DNA of 64,000 nucleotides from Enoplolaimus lenunculus (taxonomy: Eukaryota > Nematoda > Enoplea > Enoplida > Thoracostomopsidae). The notes beneath the pieces were generated by a model. That model was not told the origin of the DNA. It made no database searches and saw only the letters and a program-made list of their open reading frames with translations. The stretch is from contig JASANG010002872.1 in the NCBI GenBank assembly GCA_030248215.1, positions 62,001 to 126,000 of the forward strand, given 5' to 3'. Position numbers and translations under genes: made by a program. Every line of letters begins with the position of its first letter. Position 1 is the stretch's first letter. Below are positions 23,743 through 36,641 of this stretch, piece after piece.

Positions 23743-24515
23743 TATACGACAAGGTATAATTCTTGTTTACGTGATTGAAAGAAATCGGTGCGGTTCGCTA
23801 GAAATAATCAAAAATAAAAAATATAGAAACTGTTCCTAAGCTGTTATAAACAACCTCATAATCACAATTGCAGTTTGGTGAAGGCTGTCTTTTTCGTTCA
23901 GCTAAGATTTTTACCATATCGACCACGGTATGTGTTTTCAATATCATTGCGAACTAAATCCATTCTGTAACCAGAAAGAGATAGTAGAGGAAGCAAGAAC
24001 ATTTCTAGTCTGAGTAGTAATCGTTTTCCTTACATATTTACCACTATTTAGTGGTGTTGAAAAAATTTTCGGCCAGGGGGAACGCAAGTAATTCGTCGGA
24101 GGAATGGCGCTTCCGAAATCGACCACCTAGAGTTGGGGTCCTAAGGAATACCGGAACCATTTTTCACACAGTACAGTTTTTGGAACATTTGTTGAAAATA
24201 TGACGTAGCTGTTTGGAACGTTTTACAGCCTTATCAGTTGGTATCAGCCACAAACGCTATGTCTACTCCGATGGGTGGTTAAGTCTGTTATATTGAAGTG
24301 GGTCTAGCTAAACGATGAACTTTAAGGCTCGCGATGGCGTATCCTCAAAGTTTGGACAGAGTAAAACTTTTGAAAAAAATTAAGTTAATTTTCAAAATAT
24401 GTCAACACTGATACAACGTTGTCTTGACATTTTGGGGCTCGTCAGAAAAATGAGCCCTTAAACCGTTTGAAGCCAATCTTGGACCAATGCCTCATACTTC
24501 AGACTTTTCAGCATC
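23743..24515. other. non-coding DNA
   Basis: No element or gene recognised. Confidence 0.3.
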
Positions 24516-24690
24516 AAGCCCGTAGCCAACACGCCATTGTAGGGGAAGGGGGCTAAAAAATTTTCAGGATGCGAGAATTGTCGTTGACTTACAAGCAAGG
24601 TTGAAAATTTTCCAAGGAGCCAAATTTTTTTCAAGGGTAGGGCTGAGCCCCTGTCGCCTTGCCCTCCTTGGCTAGGACCCGCCCAGTATT
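24516..24690 (+). mobile_element. M9 MITE
   Basis: GCCCGTAGCCAACACGCC at the left, TTGACTTACAAGCAAGG inside, CCTTGGCTAGGACCCGCC at the right. Confidence 0.8.
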
Positions 24691-25225
24691 AATAGTCGGA
24701 GGGCAAAAAAACTGTCACCAGCTTAGGAAAAAAATTGTCATATTTGGTAGTCTTCCTCAGGATAAGCTATGATGACACTGGTTATATCAGCGTAAAATTG
24801 ACGTTTTAAAGATACGATCATACTAGTTTTCTACAATAAGCGAGTGTTCGAGGGTCGAATAAAGGAGTCGATAATATATGGTTAACGTTTACTCTAAAAA
24901 GTTATGACGGCAGAAAAAATGGGGCACGTTTTTGAGATTTTATCATCAACCTAATGCATGCCACTGGGGTTCAACATTTGAGCATTCGCTACGTTGGGTT
25001 GCAAAAATTCCAATTTACGCCCCGTTAAAATAACATTCTGACCATGTTTGCTGGCAAGGGAGCAGTTGTTTTTGAGGAATAAATCATTATTTATTGCTCG
25101 GTTTAAACCTGATTTTCAGTTTTGAGTAATAGGTTCGGAAGCGAAATTGAGTTCCACTTTTGTCGAACGTTTTCTTGGCTCATGTTTACCGTTAGCACTG
25201 CATGGTCTATGTCGAGAACCTCATG
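24691..25225. other. non-coding DNA
   Basis: No element or gene recognised. Confidence 0.3.
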
Positions 25226-25372
25226 CGCATGCTTTAGAAACGGGAATCAAAACCAAAATTTTGCGTGAAGATTTATTTAATACTAAAAATTACGTTTGGC
25301 TTCTCGTTCGCTTCGTTGGCAAGTTTCTCATAATTATATATTGCCCTCTTTAGGAATTTCCGGATCAGCAGC
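25226..25372 (-). mobile_element. M11 hAT-type MITE, diverged
   Basis: ACGTTTGGCTTCTCGTTCG and GGAATTTCCGGATCAGC match the M11 family (see 35637-35808). Confidence 0.55.
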
Positions 25373-25442
25373 TACAATTAAGCTAATTCAGAGTGTTCCG
25401 CTGCGAGGTCGTACAGCGACCTTGTGAGTAAGGAATACCATC

Positions 25443-25615
25443 ATGCCCGTAGCCAGGTCACTTGAATAGGGGGACTAACCATTTTTCAGGAGGGGCGTAC
25501 AAAGGTTTCGGATGACAAACACGCAAGGTTGGTAATTTTCTGAAAGGGGCCAAAATTCTTTCAGAGATGCTGAGCCCCATGCTCAACCCAATTGCTACTG
25601 GCCCGAATACCATGT
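25443..25615 (+). mobile_element. M9 MITE
   Basis: GCCCGTAGCCAGGTCAC at the left, ACACGCAAGGTTGGTAATT inside, TGCTACTGGCCCG at the right. Confidence 0.75.
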
Positions 25616-26165
25616 AAGTCTGAAATTTTTTTGGGAGATTGGCTATTTCTTTGCCGTTTATCCAGTTCCGTGGATCCGTCTTTGGTTTTTTCACTCGCAG
25701 GGTAACAGTTTCCAAAAATGTCCCATGAAATTTTTTTTCAACTTTAGTCTCTTGAGTATTAATTTAATAATATCTAAATTTCACAGAAAATACAATACAT
25801 TGGTTTTAAATACAATATATATATTTTATTGGAATCAAATAAAAGACTTGTTTGTTTGCCACTTTACCACATAGTTTAGATCCTTGAGTCAATTGAATGG
25901 TGTTCTGATACCAGGAACGAGAGAGAGAGACAGAAACCATATATACCTTCGGGTAAGTTCTGAACAAACAATAAAGAAACTACGCTTTACACGAGTTACA
26001 ATTAATAATCTTTTGGATCTTTAGTAGTAAAAAATTAGTATTACACCAAGTTATGCCTGTTTGTGCTAATAGTTCGTTTGGTTATCGCAGCAGTTCGCCG
26101 CCCAGCCACTCGTCCATCGACAGCTGAAAGTGACGCATACTTTTTAAGTTTTTAACGATTTTTGG
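25616..26165. other. non-coding DNA
   Basis: A+T-rich; nothing recognised before the minisatellite. Confidence 0.3.
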
Positions 26166-26495
26166 CGTCGTCCGCTGCCGTACGTCACCGTGCGTCACCG
26201 TACGTAGCCGTACATCATCGTGCGTCACTGTACGTCACCGTGCGTCACCGTATGTAGCCGTGCGTCACCGTACGTTGCCGTACGTCACCGTGCGTCCCTG
26301 TGCGTCACCGTACGTAGCCCTGCGTCACCGTACGTAGCCGTGCGTCACCGTACGTAGCCGCGCGTCACCGCGGAGTCTCTGTACGTCACCGTGCGTCTCC
26401 GTGCGTCTCCGTGCGTCACCGTACGGAGCCCTGCGTCACTGTGCGTCACCGTACGTAGCCGAGTGTCACCGTGCGTCTCCGTACAGTATCGTATG
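26166..26495. repeat. 10-bp minisatellite (CCGTRCGTMR)
   Basis: About 33 decamers of CCGTGCGTCA and CCGTACGTAG type, often alternating to give a 20-bp period. It is strongly CpG-rich in an A+T-rich setting. The decamer resembles the CCGTCCGTCA / CCGTACGG core of the palindromic element at 15185-15338 and a short run at 8566-8600. Confidence 0.9.
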
Positions 26496-28444
26496 CAAGT
26501 ATTTATACATTTTTGGGTACTGAGTTTAACTACGCAGGATCGCGCTGTTTTGCGCTCTCTTAGTGAAAAAAGGTAATGGTCAACTTATATAATTATTACC
26601 ATGTTTTGAATTAGCTCAGCATTGATAATAATACGTCTGGTTGAAATAACGAAACCAAAACCAACATTATGTCTTCAACTCTCATAAAACGGCGGGTAAA
26701 GGACGGGATAATACAGGATATATTCCCCAGTCGAAATGATTTGAACAAAGAAGTTAAAAGCGTTAAAAAGAAACAATACTCACAATCTTCGAGACTCAAA
26801 AATAGTTTTCATTCACTATGCTCGCTCGTAAAACACTTTTCAACAAATGTACCCTTCTGAAATGAAAACCATGGCTTCGCTTGCGAGTACACTGATACTC
26901 TTAACGAAATTTGACCAGTTTTAATACTGAACGCTAATGAAGATAATAAACCTGGCTCAATATAACGCAAAATACGCTTTTAAAATATCAAAATTTGCCG
27001 TATTTTTATATAGTGAAATTATGATAGCAAATGGATTTGAAGACGCCAAAACCGAATTATTTTTCAAAATATTTCGTTTGCAAAAAAAGTCGCGTCTGTG
27101 TGAAAACACAACGAAATCTTGCATTTCTGATTAGTTTTCGAACTGTTTGTCGCGTGTTTTTTTCCGATTGGGTAACTTTATTTTGTCACCTAGGAAGGTT
27201 TCAACCTCGATTGTAACTCGTCGAAAAAGAGTGACGGATACGAAGCCCTTTTAAGCTCCAACACCGCAAAAAATTTTAGTTCCAAAGGCGTGAAACGCTA
27301 AAATTTGTCAAGATTCTCGTTAGTATATATGTCGTACCCCAAACAGCTATTTGTCCCAGTTGGCAACAGGGACGGCTCGAACGGCAATTGCAGTTCGGGG
27401 CAGCCCAAACAACTACTAGAATACAAACTGTTTTCCATTGTTGGATTGTTGTTCAGAACAAACAGTTGCAGGAATGCAAACTGTTTGAGATTGGTGGCGC
27501 AAGCTTTACTGTGTTCGAGAAAACTGAGGGGGTGCCGGAAACTTTTGAGGGGCCCCGTGCAATTGCAATTCTAAATTTTTTATTTTAAGACCGTCTATTT
27601 GGGGAGCGCGGCACCCCAAAGCCCTCCCGTGGGGCCGCCCTTGATTATTGCTCGTTTGTCCGTTGTGCTTCGCTATTTGAAAATTCTGAATCCCTGCCTG
27701 GAAATCTCTGTACACCTCCCCTAAACATATTTAAGCGTACCACCTAGCAAGGTGAGTTGGCAATGTGCTTGTATCTTTACTTATTTTACCTATACATGGA
27801 AGCAGATTGCGAAGCATCCTTATTTAACTTTTGAATTGACACCAATTTTAGCACTATTAAATGTTAAGAAGATGCTGATTACCAAGACTAATCTATATTT
27901 ATTAAAGCTGCAACTCCCCACATAAGTATTTTGGATACGACAGTTCCAGCACATAAAAAACATTGTTTTTAACAACACACTACAAATCGTTCTCTGATAG
28001 TCTAATTCTGATAGCTTGATGCGCGTATTAGTTAAGTGTCTTCTTTGATGTAGTATATATGTCGTAGCCCAAGTAGTAATTCAGCCCAATTCCGAATAGG
28101 GATAGTTCAAAGCGGAATTACGATTTGGTCTAGCCCAAGATGTGAAAATCCAGCAGTTTAGGAAACTTTCACATAGCTGTAACTACGGCTACTAGTATTC
28201 ATAAACACGACCATAGACTGGGTAGAACCGAATTCCGCTTTTGATCGTTTCTTCATCGCATTTCTACGTTTGTTCTCTTTAGCAGAATCTGTTATAAAAT
28301 TTAATGCGAACAATCGTGCTAACTAACACGCAAATTTATTTTTAACTAAATATATGAAGAAATATAATGAAAACATATATTTCATTTTACTTTACATTCA
28401 ACGCATCGTCGAATCCAAGGCGATACAAGCTGTCCCATGACCTG
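26496..28444. other. non-coding DNA with two related repeat segments
   Basis: TATATATGTCGTACCCCAAA with GTCCCAGTTGGCAACAGGG (about 27325-27430) and TATATATGTCGTAGCCCAAG (about 28055-28150) appear to be copies of one element also seen near 7690-7765. A G/C-rich M10-like piece lies at 27525-27650. No gene supported. Confidence 0.4.
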
Positions 28445-28600
28445 TCTAACTGGGTTAAAAGCTAAAATTTTGTATTAAGATTTTGCATTAAATTGGCGTT
28501 TGGCTTCTAACTCGTTTCGCGGTCGTGAGTGTTTGGAATATTATTTGTCGCCCTTTCTATGTCAGAAATTTCAGCATCCGCCACTGATTTGACAAAGCTA
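28445..28600 (-). mobile_element. M11 hAT-type MITE
   Basis: GGCGTTTGGCTTCTAACTCG inside, and AGCATCCGCCACTG at the right, the reverse complement of the family's CAGTGGCGGAT start. Confidence 0.65.
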
Positions 28601-29059
28601 TTTTTAATCGAACATAAGACGCTTGACGAAATATTATTACAAAACCGTAGGCAGGATTTCGGTTTAGAGAAGACATCTTGAAGCAAGACATGGAAGATTT
28701 TCAAATTAGAGCCGCTAAAAATATGCCAATCTATTTATGATTCTTCCTATAAAATGTTGGGCTGGTTCGAGTTTCTATTTTCTTGTTTATATGCAGTGTC
28801 TTGATCGTTTGTTTACCACGAACGTTAACTAATTTTGTTCAGCAAAGCTACGACAACTACTTGAAAGCAAACTGAAGCTCTGGAAAGACAACGAAATATA
28901 GTTTTGCAACAGCGTAAAATTTGCCAAATTTTCAATTTTTATACCAGTTATAGTTTGTGCTGTCTTGAACAACAATTAGTTTTCAGTGGAACTCGTTTGA
29001 CATGTAAAATATTCATTTCCACGACAAAGCATATGTATAGACGGTTTTGAATGCTTAGC

Positions 29060-29190
29060 AGTCCCGTAGACAGAGAAAGGCCGCTAAAGTAGCCCAGTTC
29101 CATAGGAAAAATTTTGGCCCCTTTTAGAAAATTTTCAAACTTGTTGTAAGTCATCGAAAACCCTTGTATGCCCCTCGTAAGAAATTTTTA
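29060..29190 (-). mobile_element. M9 MITE, partial
   Basis: AGTCCCGTAGACAGAG at the left and AAAATTTTCAAACTTGTTG inside. Confidence 0.6.
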
Positions 29191-30747
29191 ATCTTCCTAA
29201 CAATATGATCTGTTTTCGGGCGTGAGATATTCAGGTTAATTACGGTGGACTCGAATGTTATCAGGCAGTTGAGAATACGCGTTGCTGCGCGTTCTATAAC
29301 CACGTACCCTACAACGAGGCGGCGTAAACCCACTGTAGGTATTCAAAACAATTTGTACGTCTCCGACGCAATTTGTAGAAGTTTATCAATTCTATTCCTC
29401 TGAATCTCAGTGCATGAAACGAAATAACGTGAAATACAATTTGGCGATGAAGCAAACTCAAAGAAATGACACGTTTAACATTTTTGCTAAGGTCACAATA
29501 TAATACATACTTTATAATCGGTTCCTATCTCACCGGTTTGAGGGTTCGTGTACGCCCAGCCGCGGCACCCGGTATTTTAATTAATTCCGATTTCGAAGTA
29601 TATTTATATATCGGCTATTTTACACAAATTTAACTTTAATTTTAAAAGTGTTTTTGATCAAAAATTTATACCAAGAATATATAAATATAATATAATATAT
29701 ATAATATATTTATATATAATATATAAATAAATATATATGTTATATATTTATATATTTCGCCAAAGGGTATTCATGTATATTAAATTAACGAGACAATAAC
29801 ATATTTTTAATGCATCAGAAACATATCGCACCTACAAGCATATACAAACCGTTAAATCTGAACAGTTCCGGTTCATTTGTAACAAGGTTTTTTTGAGAAG
29901 ATGCAGGGGCCTAGCCAGAAAAGGACCAGGGTGGGCATGATTTGTGATCACTACATTCACAAATTAATATCAATTTTGAAAATAAACGCTATTTGAGCCA
30001 AATGCAATTAAAATTTTAATCAGCGTTGCTCTCTGAAGAAGAGTGTGATTACTAGTTGCGCCAGTGCAAGTGCGGTGGCAGTGATATATTTGCAAAAAAT
30101 TCCAACCGGAAGCAAGACTGAAAAGCTGATTGTTAAATAAGGTATTATGGGTACGAGTAGCACGTTAGAGAGGGGCCCCAAAAATATTTCATGAGGGTAT
30201 GCAGAAATTTGATAAATTAAAAAATAGGGTCTAAACATTAACAGGGAGGCGCTGCAAGGCTTTGTAACGGTTTAGTTGTTATTTTGATACTTATTGGTTA
30301 CGGTCTCGAATAATGTATGTCCAAATCCAAGTTTAGCCTGTTTTAACTACTACAATTTTTATACACGAATGTGTTGCGTTTTTGCTTGACCGCAGTCAAA
30401 AAAAACGTAGCAATACTGTTAACATTAGGAATACGTTATGCTTGTCGTGCGGCAACATCCGGTTCCGTCCTGCGCTTCAAGCCAACAGTTAACAAATGTG
30501 GTACTATGTGATTATTCATCCTGAATGTCGGTCCGAGACCGGATGCTGCCGAACTATGCTGGACATCATTAAAGTAGTCAAAAAATAAAGCACCATCCTA
30601 AGTCTATTTTAGCTTCATAGAATGTATATATGTTTTTGCTAAAGTCCAATTGTTGCGTTCATTGAGTGACGGTTTAATTGAATTGGTTTAAAAAAAGTCG
30701 CTTATAATTAAAAGGATTGAGATTAAACTTTTGGGCACACTTTCAAT
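29191..30747. other. non-coding DNA with AT microsatellite
   Basis: A TATATAA tract lies at about 29675-29757; nothing else recognised. Confidence 0.4.
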
Positions 30748-30909
30748 GGCCCAAGTATAGAACAGGGCCGGATCGTTTTCCGGGGGGGCTATCATAGAGT
30801 CAGTTTAAGCTTTAGACAAAGTTTTTTGCTTAGGCTTAGGCTTAGGCTTAGGCTTTATGCTTAGGGATATGCTTATACTACTGTTCCGGCACTGTTCTAT
30901 ACAAGGGCC
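30748..30909 (+). mobile_element. M1 MITE with 8-bp target duplication
   Basis: GGCCCAAGTATAGAACAGGG at the left and CTGTTCTATACAAGGGCC at the right; CTTTCAAT and CATTCAAT flank it (7 of 8). Four TTAGGC units occur in a row at about 30833-30854. Confidence 0.9.
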
Positions 30910-31369
30910 CATTCAATTGTGTCTCTCGCAGTTAAATAGAACATTTGACCAACAAACTCAAGGATTAGTTCATGGGCCAGTAAACATGAGACCAGTTTTA
31001 TGGAAGCTGCTCAGAAAGCACCAATACTGGACGTTTGTTGCTTGCAATCCCATCGTAACTAAAACCTCTAAGATTTCAAATTTTCAACTGTCTTAAACTT
31101 GTATAGAAGTATAAGCGTTGGTATTTACGTCGAAAAATTGAGTTATTTTAAAATTAAATTTTGAGTTTAAGAAATATTAAGGCACAACATCAGAAATGTT
31201 AATATTGGCAAAAATTAGAAACGAGGATTATTGCAGGTAAACGTCGTTTGTGGTATAACCAAAACCACAAAATAGATGTTTACGGTGCATTGAGAATAAA
31301 TTTTTTTAGCATATTTGAGCTTTTGAAAGCCAAACTTGATCATTCCGCAACTGAACTTATAGATCTTGT

Positions 31370-31532
31370 GGCCAGTATTACTTTTAGGGGCGCAACAGTA
31401 GATTAAGCGTATTCGTAAGCCTAAGGCTAAGCCTATACCTAAGCCTAAGCAAAAAAATGTAATCTAGAATCTAAACCTGCTCTTTTATAGACCCACCAGA
31501 AACCTGGCCGCCAAAATAAAATAACATGGGCC
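31370..31532 (-). mobile_element. M2 MITE with TTAGGC run
   Basis: GGCCAGTATTACTTTTAGG at the left, AAATAACATGGGCC at the right, CCTAAGCCTAAGC inside. Confidence 0.8.
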
Positions 31533-31637
31533 GGTGTCCTTCTTGAGACTAAACTATGTCAACAAAACTTTTATATCATTCAACGTACCAGGTGAGCTAA
31601 GGCGAATAATTCGCCGAATTTTGCACAATCTTACAAC

Positions 31638-31838
31638 AGGGCCTGTATTCTCAAACGTGTGTAACACCTATCAACAGCTGGCGGTAACTTTCGAACCAGT
31701 GAGTGCTGAGACTCAAGATGCATCATTTTCTCTGCTTCTGCACTAAATTCAGAGTGCAATTCCCGCAACAGTGAGTGAGTTTGAAAACCTATTACTAACT
31801 GAAGATAGTTGCTGTACACATTTGAGAATATGGGTCCT
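31638..31838. mobile_element. M13 MITE
   Basis: GGGCCTGTATTCTCAAACGTG at the left and CACATTTGAGAATATGGGTC at the right. Confidence 0.75.
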
Positions 31839-32253
31839 AGTTTTAACTTTTAAACCTTTTCTGCAAACTTTATACCAAATATCCGTATGACTGATTTCGG
31901 CGCTTTTGGCTCAAGAAGCCAGGATCAGTGCGGACGTTGAGCTTACAAGAGTCATCCTTGACAAGCTTCATAGCTTGATTTTACTGGAGTTATTCAATTT
32001 TGTAAACAAACTCTATATTAACCAGCCATTTTTATGCCTTTAGGCAAAAAAACTACACATTCCTACTACAAGTTTTGTATCATAATCTGTGCCGAATTTC
32101 AATCAGAATATAATATGTGTGTGTTGATTTTATTGAACTATGAAAAGTCTTTCGCAAGGACATAAGCACCTGCTGTGTTTAGAAGCCAAATCTCAAACAT
32201 GCAAAGTTAGTTTTGTTTTTAGTTTTGCCTAATGTAGAATAGTTAATTATAGT
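31839..32253. other. non-coding DNA
   Basis: Nothing recognised. Confidence 0.3.
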
Positions 32254-32261
32254 GTAGCCAG

Positions 32262-32425
32262 CAGGGCCGAAGCAGCCACCCCACATACCCCTCACTCGGT
32301 GGGGGCCACCCTAACCGGTTGAAATATAAACAGCTTCAGTTTTGAAATGCGTCTGGCTTCGCGAGTTTATGGGCCCCCACCCTGGAATTTGGGAGGAGCC
32401 CCCACCCGTGCCTGCTCCGGCACTA
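32262..32425. mobile_element. M10 hAT-type MITE inserted into an M9 end
   Basis: Ends CAGGGCCGAAGCAGCC and CCTGCTCCGGCACTA. GTAGCCAG lies on both sides (32254-32261 and 32426-32433), an exact 8-bp target duplication. The target word is the left end of an M9 MITE, which resumes as CTCAACAAGCTGAGGG on the right. Confidence 0.9.
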
Positions 32426-32433
32426 GTAGCCAG

Positions 32434-33763
32434 CTCAACAAGCTGAGGGCGAAAAAACTAAAACGTTGCCGTTGGTTTTCATTGTAGATTTTCAAATGAA
32501 ACTGTTCCTGATTCAAGGTTTCAAAGGTGGATTCTGACGAACATCCAGTTGTTGGACCTCTCACAACAACGATCGAACTCCATAATTTTGAATTATTGTT
32601 TAGTATTTACTAAAGTTCTGTTGCACTTCTTGCTTGCTTCGCTTTCGAGTTTTTTTTCATTATGTATCGCTGTCCAGTACCGTCACAGTTTTTGGGATCG
32701 GTCACGTGTTCCAGTAAAGGAATCGAAAGGATGGGATCTAATCCCTCAAGACATCCTACTGTGCGAAAAATATTGCGATACTAATGGTTCATCCGAGGTT
32801 CCCAGTGAAACATGGCGTGCGGCATAGACCTTGAAAGTTTTGAACGTTGATGGTTGGAAATCGGTTGGTACTTTTTAATCAAAGTAGTTTAAAACTTTGA
32901 CACTTAAAACAAAACTCGTTCCGGATGGAAGACGTGAGACAAACCAATTATTTGCAATCTTCCGCAACTTTTTTTGCTGTTACGCAAGTTTATTTGGCAA
33001 AATTAATATAAAAATATTTTTCTGTTTTTCTCCTTTTCGGAAAAAAAACAGAAAAATCCTTAAAAACAAGTTTTTTCCGTTGGGTTTTCTGATATTCAAG
33101 TTTTAGCTAAAATACATCATGTAAATTGTAAAAACTTCAAATCACAAAAATTATATATCCTTCGTTACGGAAATATTGTGGACCCACCACTGACAGGGCC
33201 CAAATTACTTTTAATCCCAGATTTGACCAATATGATATCTCTATTTCTACGGGTTTATTCTGCAGAATGTCAGCTGTTTTATTTAATTAGGTACTAAATA
33301 GCAGATTGGACTACGACACAAAATCTCAATATGCAATTCATTTTCGTCAATGTCCACAGGCCAGTGTTAGGCTTGTCATCTGCAAGTTTTGATATCTACA
33401 AACTTTAAGCTAAGGTTAATACGAAAACATTAATTATCGCATGCATAAATCAAACAATCAATTAATATATCTTGTACTTGCACTATGGACAGTTTTCAAC
33501 AGATGATCGAAAAATCACCTGTAACTGTAGTTCTTTTGCACAACGTTATGGGGGGGGTTAGTCGAACCTTGATGCGATCATTTTGGCCATTTAGGTGGAA
33601 ATTTCAGTATTTAAAAGCTCATTCCAGCGAAATTTTTTTGACCTCACAGGGAACTCTGCCCTCTGCCGTGCACGAGCCGGATCCGCGATTTTTAGAGCTT
33701 AAATTGTTTTGTGGTAAAATTCATGTTATCAGAGCACAAAATAAGATATATATAGATAAGGGC
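32434..33763. other. non-coding DNA
   Basis: The start is the interrupted M9 copy; the rest is A+T-rich with no gene supported. A frame at 33485-33766 ends in M11-like GAGCCGGATCCGCG and is not convincing. Confidence 0.35.
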
Positions 33764-33881
33764 TAGACCATTTCCCGAGGGGGTTAAGGTTAAGCTTTGG
33801 ACCAGTTTTTTGCTTACGTTTAGGTTTAGGTTTAGGAATATGCTTATACGCCGTGACAGTTCTCATCAATACATTGGCCAG
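33764..33881 (+). mobile_element. M1 MITE, worn
   Basis: GGTTAAGCTTTGGACCAG, GTTTAGGTTTAGGTTTAGG and AATACATTGGCC mark the family. Confidence 0.6.
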
Positions 33882-35272
33882 GCTACCAAAAGTCTTGTAA
33901 ACTGAAATAACAAAGTGGACATTGAAGTTCTCTGAACTGGCCAATGGGAATGGAATTACACTATTACTAATTGCTAATTGGCTGGCTGGTTTTTTCTGAT
34001 GTTGAATGCATTTGCATCTGCTACTTGCGGACATGTAGTGAATTGCAATTAACTGCAAATATTTTGCAAAATTGATATCGCAATAACACAATCTGTACCC
34101 TCGAAACATACGAAATGTGACGTTCGGTTAATTAATTGTGGTCCACTGGCCAAGCGACAGTCATATTTTTGATTACTTAATTGCAAAACGCATACATATG
34201 AGAGGCGTTAATTAGTGATATTCTTGTGGTAAAACAGCGTCTAGCATTTTTGAAGTACATCTATTCTCATTACGGAGAAGCTGGACGGTTATAAAAGTAT
34301 ACCCGAATAGAATTGTGTTGCATTAAGCTAAAAAACAATCACGGCCCTTCTAGGCCTATAAGCCTCCCTAGCGTAAACATAAAACGACAACTACGAATAT
34401 GCCTAAGCAAAAAAGTACTCTGTAACAAAGTTTTACATGGTTTTTTTGAGGAAATTTCCTTCAGCCAAAACTTATTCGCGCCGTATCGGCCAAAACTTAA
34501 GCCTAACCTAAGGATAAGACTAAAACTAAACCTAAGCGTAAAAATGATATGAAAGCGCCTAAACGTAACAATGATTGTTCATTGCATTTCGTTTTCACCG
34601 CAAGATAAATTTATGAAACCAGCCAAGCTAATATAAATTCAATGTCCAGTTTAAATTTCAACTGTTTACCGGTTTTACTGCCAGAGTAACATTTCGAAAT
34701 TGTCTCATAAGTTACGCTGGTGAGCTACAAAGTTGTTTACTTTTAGTAGCCGCACTGTCGTTCAAGTAAATATTGAAAATAGCACTCTTCTACCACTCTT
34801 CCGTTGAGACTTGTTCCATCAGGAGGTCTCACTCGAATTGAACAATTTTAAGGATAGCTGCAATTTAATATCGGCCCTGGTAATTTCTTAAAAAGTTATG
34901 GAATGGTATGTTTTTTTCGAGCGATCGCAAGCATAGAAATGAGGTTGATTGTTTTAACTCTAAAGTATAGATTTAACTAATTATATACCGCCGTCGATCA
35001 GAACGTAGATTTTACTAGATTAGACACGGGTTCTGGGACCAGCTTATAAAGTTAATTTGGATCCCATCAGCAAAATTTTAAACTTTCAAAATAGTATGCA
35101 AATGGTGTGTGCAAAATATAAATTACCTCACTGTTTACTACACGCCACGACCATATATGCAGATTTATTCAGTAAAGAACGGGCCAATAAAATGCATTAA
35201 TCTAATAAAATAAAAAAACGATTTGAAATTTGAGTGAGAGACGAGTACGTATTTGTGCTGTGCCGCGGACGA
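33882..35272. other. non-coding DNA with TAAGCC words
   Basis: Loose GCCTAACCTAAGG and AAACCTAAGCG words at 34340-34550 may be an eroded M1/M2 copy. No gene seen. Confidence 0.35.
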
Positions 35273-35467
35273 TTTAGAAATTTCTACCGGGTGGGCACGA
35301 CGTAATATTTAACGGCGACAAAAGCTCATGAACGAAAGCGAGCGAGAAGCCAAACGCAATTTTAGTACTAAATATTTTAGTGCAAAAATTTTCGGTTTTC
35401 ATACCTGTTTTGGGTGGCATGGCGTGGGTGGGGCCTCGTTGCGATTCGCCAGCCGCTCGTTGGTACG
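35273..35467 (+). mobile_element. M11 hAT-type MITE
   Basis: AAAGCGAGCGAGAAGCCAAA then CGCAATTTTAGTACTAAAT is the family core; the ends are worn. Confidence 0.65.
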
Positions 35468-35636
35468 AGACGAGGTAAAGTCGCATTAGTGAAGCCAAAC
35501 AATATCAAGATAGCCAGTGCACAGTAGGTGATGATGCTTATTTTAGTATCATTTCCTTTAACTAACGGGGCATATTTGCGTTTTTTTGCGGTGTCGGTGT
35601 TTTTAGGCTCGTATCCTACGGCTTACTGGTGAACAC

Positions 35637-35808
35637 AAAAGCGGGGACACCCCGGCGTTGGCCCCCCCAAAAGGATCAAAACCGAAAATATTGTGTTAAG
35701 ATTTAACACTAAAATGACGTTTGGTTTCTCGCTCGCTTCACTCGCGAACCTTTTTCGCACCATTATAGCTCGCAATTCCCATCCAGGAGTTTCTGGATCC
35801 GCCACTGC
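35637..35808 (-). mobile_element. M11 hAT-type MITE
   Basis: The right end GTTTCTGGATCCGCCACTG is the reverse complement of a hAT-like CAGTGGCGGATCC start; the core GACGTTTGGTTTCTCGCTCG is present. Confidence 0.7.
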
Positions 35809-35972
35809 GAGACTAATACGGCAGGGGGGAAGGTGAGTATATGCTGCTGATCCAGTCGCGACAAACATTTTTGAGATGTAAATATTTTATAAGAAACTGG
35901 TAATTTATTTGTTTTGCAAAAAAATTTCAAATGACAATATGATATGAATGAATTTTGACAAGAAGCCCTCTA

Positions 35973-36641
35973 CACACAAAATTAGTTGTCTTGTATTCAA
36001 GAAATATTGTCTGAAATTTAAAACAATTATGTCTTGATGCAGACTGCAAATATATATGTCTTGAATTCAAGACTTTTGTTTCTTAAACATCAGAAATATT
36101 ACTCTAAAATTTTTAACACATAAATGTCTTAAATTTAAGAGCGTGTTTAATAAACGATTAAGACAAATATTTCTAAAATACAAGACAAAAATTTGTAAAA
36201 TATAAAACAAATGGCTGAAATAAAACACAGAAATTTACCATGGAAATCGACTCCATATTGGGGGCTAACGTTTATCCCAGTACCCTAATTTTACAAGCTA
36301 AGATACGTTTAAGAAGTAAACTTAGGTTGGTGGGAGCCTGAGCTCAACCCGAAATATCTTTGAAATTCGATTATTTATATACTCTCGTAAGAATATAGAC
36401 AGAGTAACTTTTGTACATACATAAAAAACAGAATATAAATTCTTGAATAAGACTATTTCTTGAAAGAAATATTTGTATCCTACAAACTGTAAACAGTAAT
36501 TTCTTGAATATAAGCCATTTATGTTTTAAACAATTCAGAGACGAGCTGTTTAAGGCTGTTAATGTCTGAAATACAAGTCATTAATGTCTTTAAAATTTAA
36601 GAAAGTACGAGTCTTGAAATTTCAAGACAATTTTTTGTGTG
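35973..36641. mobile_element. M5 MITE, complete, TA-flanked
   Basis: 669 bp, CACACAAAATTAGTTGTC at the left and GACAATTTTTTGTGTG at the right, TA outside both ends. Many GTCTTGAA words occur. No coding capacity. Confidence 0.85.

Noticed and set aside
29675-29757. AT-rich tract as a replication origin or promoter
   Set aside because: It is a simple TATATAA microsatellite with no supporting context.
30833-30854. Interstitial telomere or chromosome end marked by TTAGGC
   Set aside because: The runs are short and lie inside MITEs with terminal repeats and target duplications.
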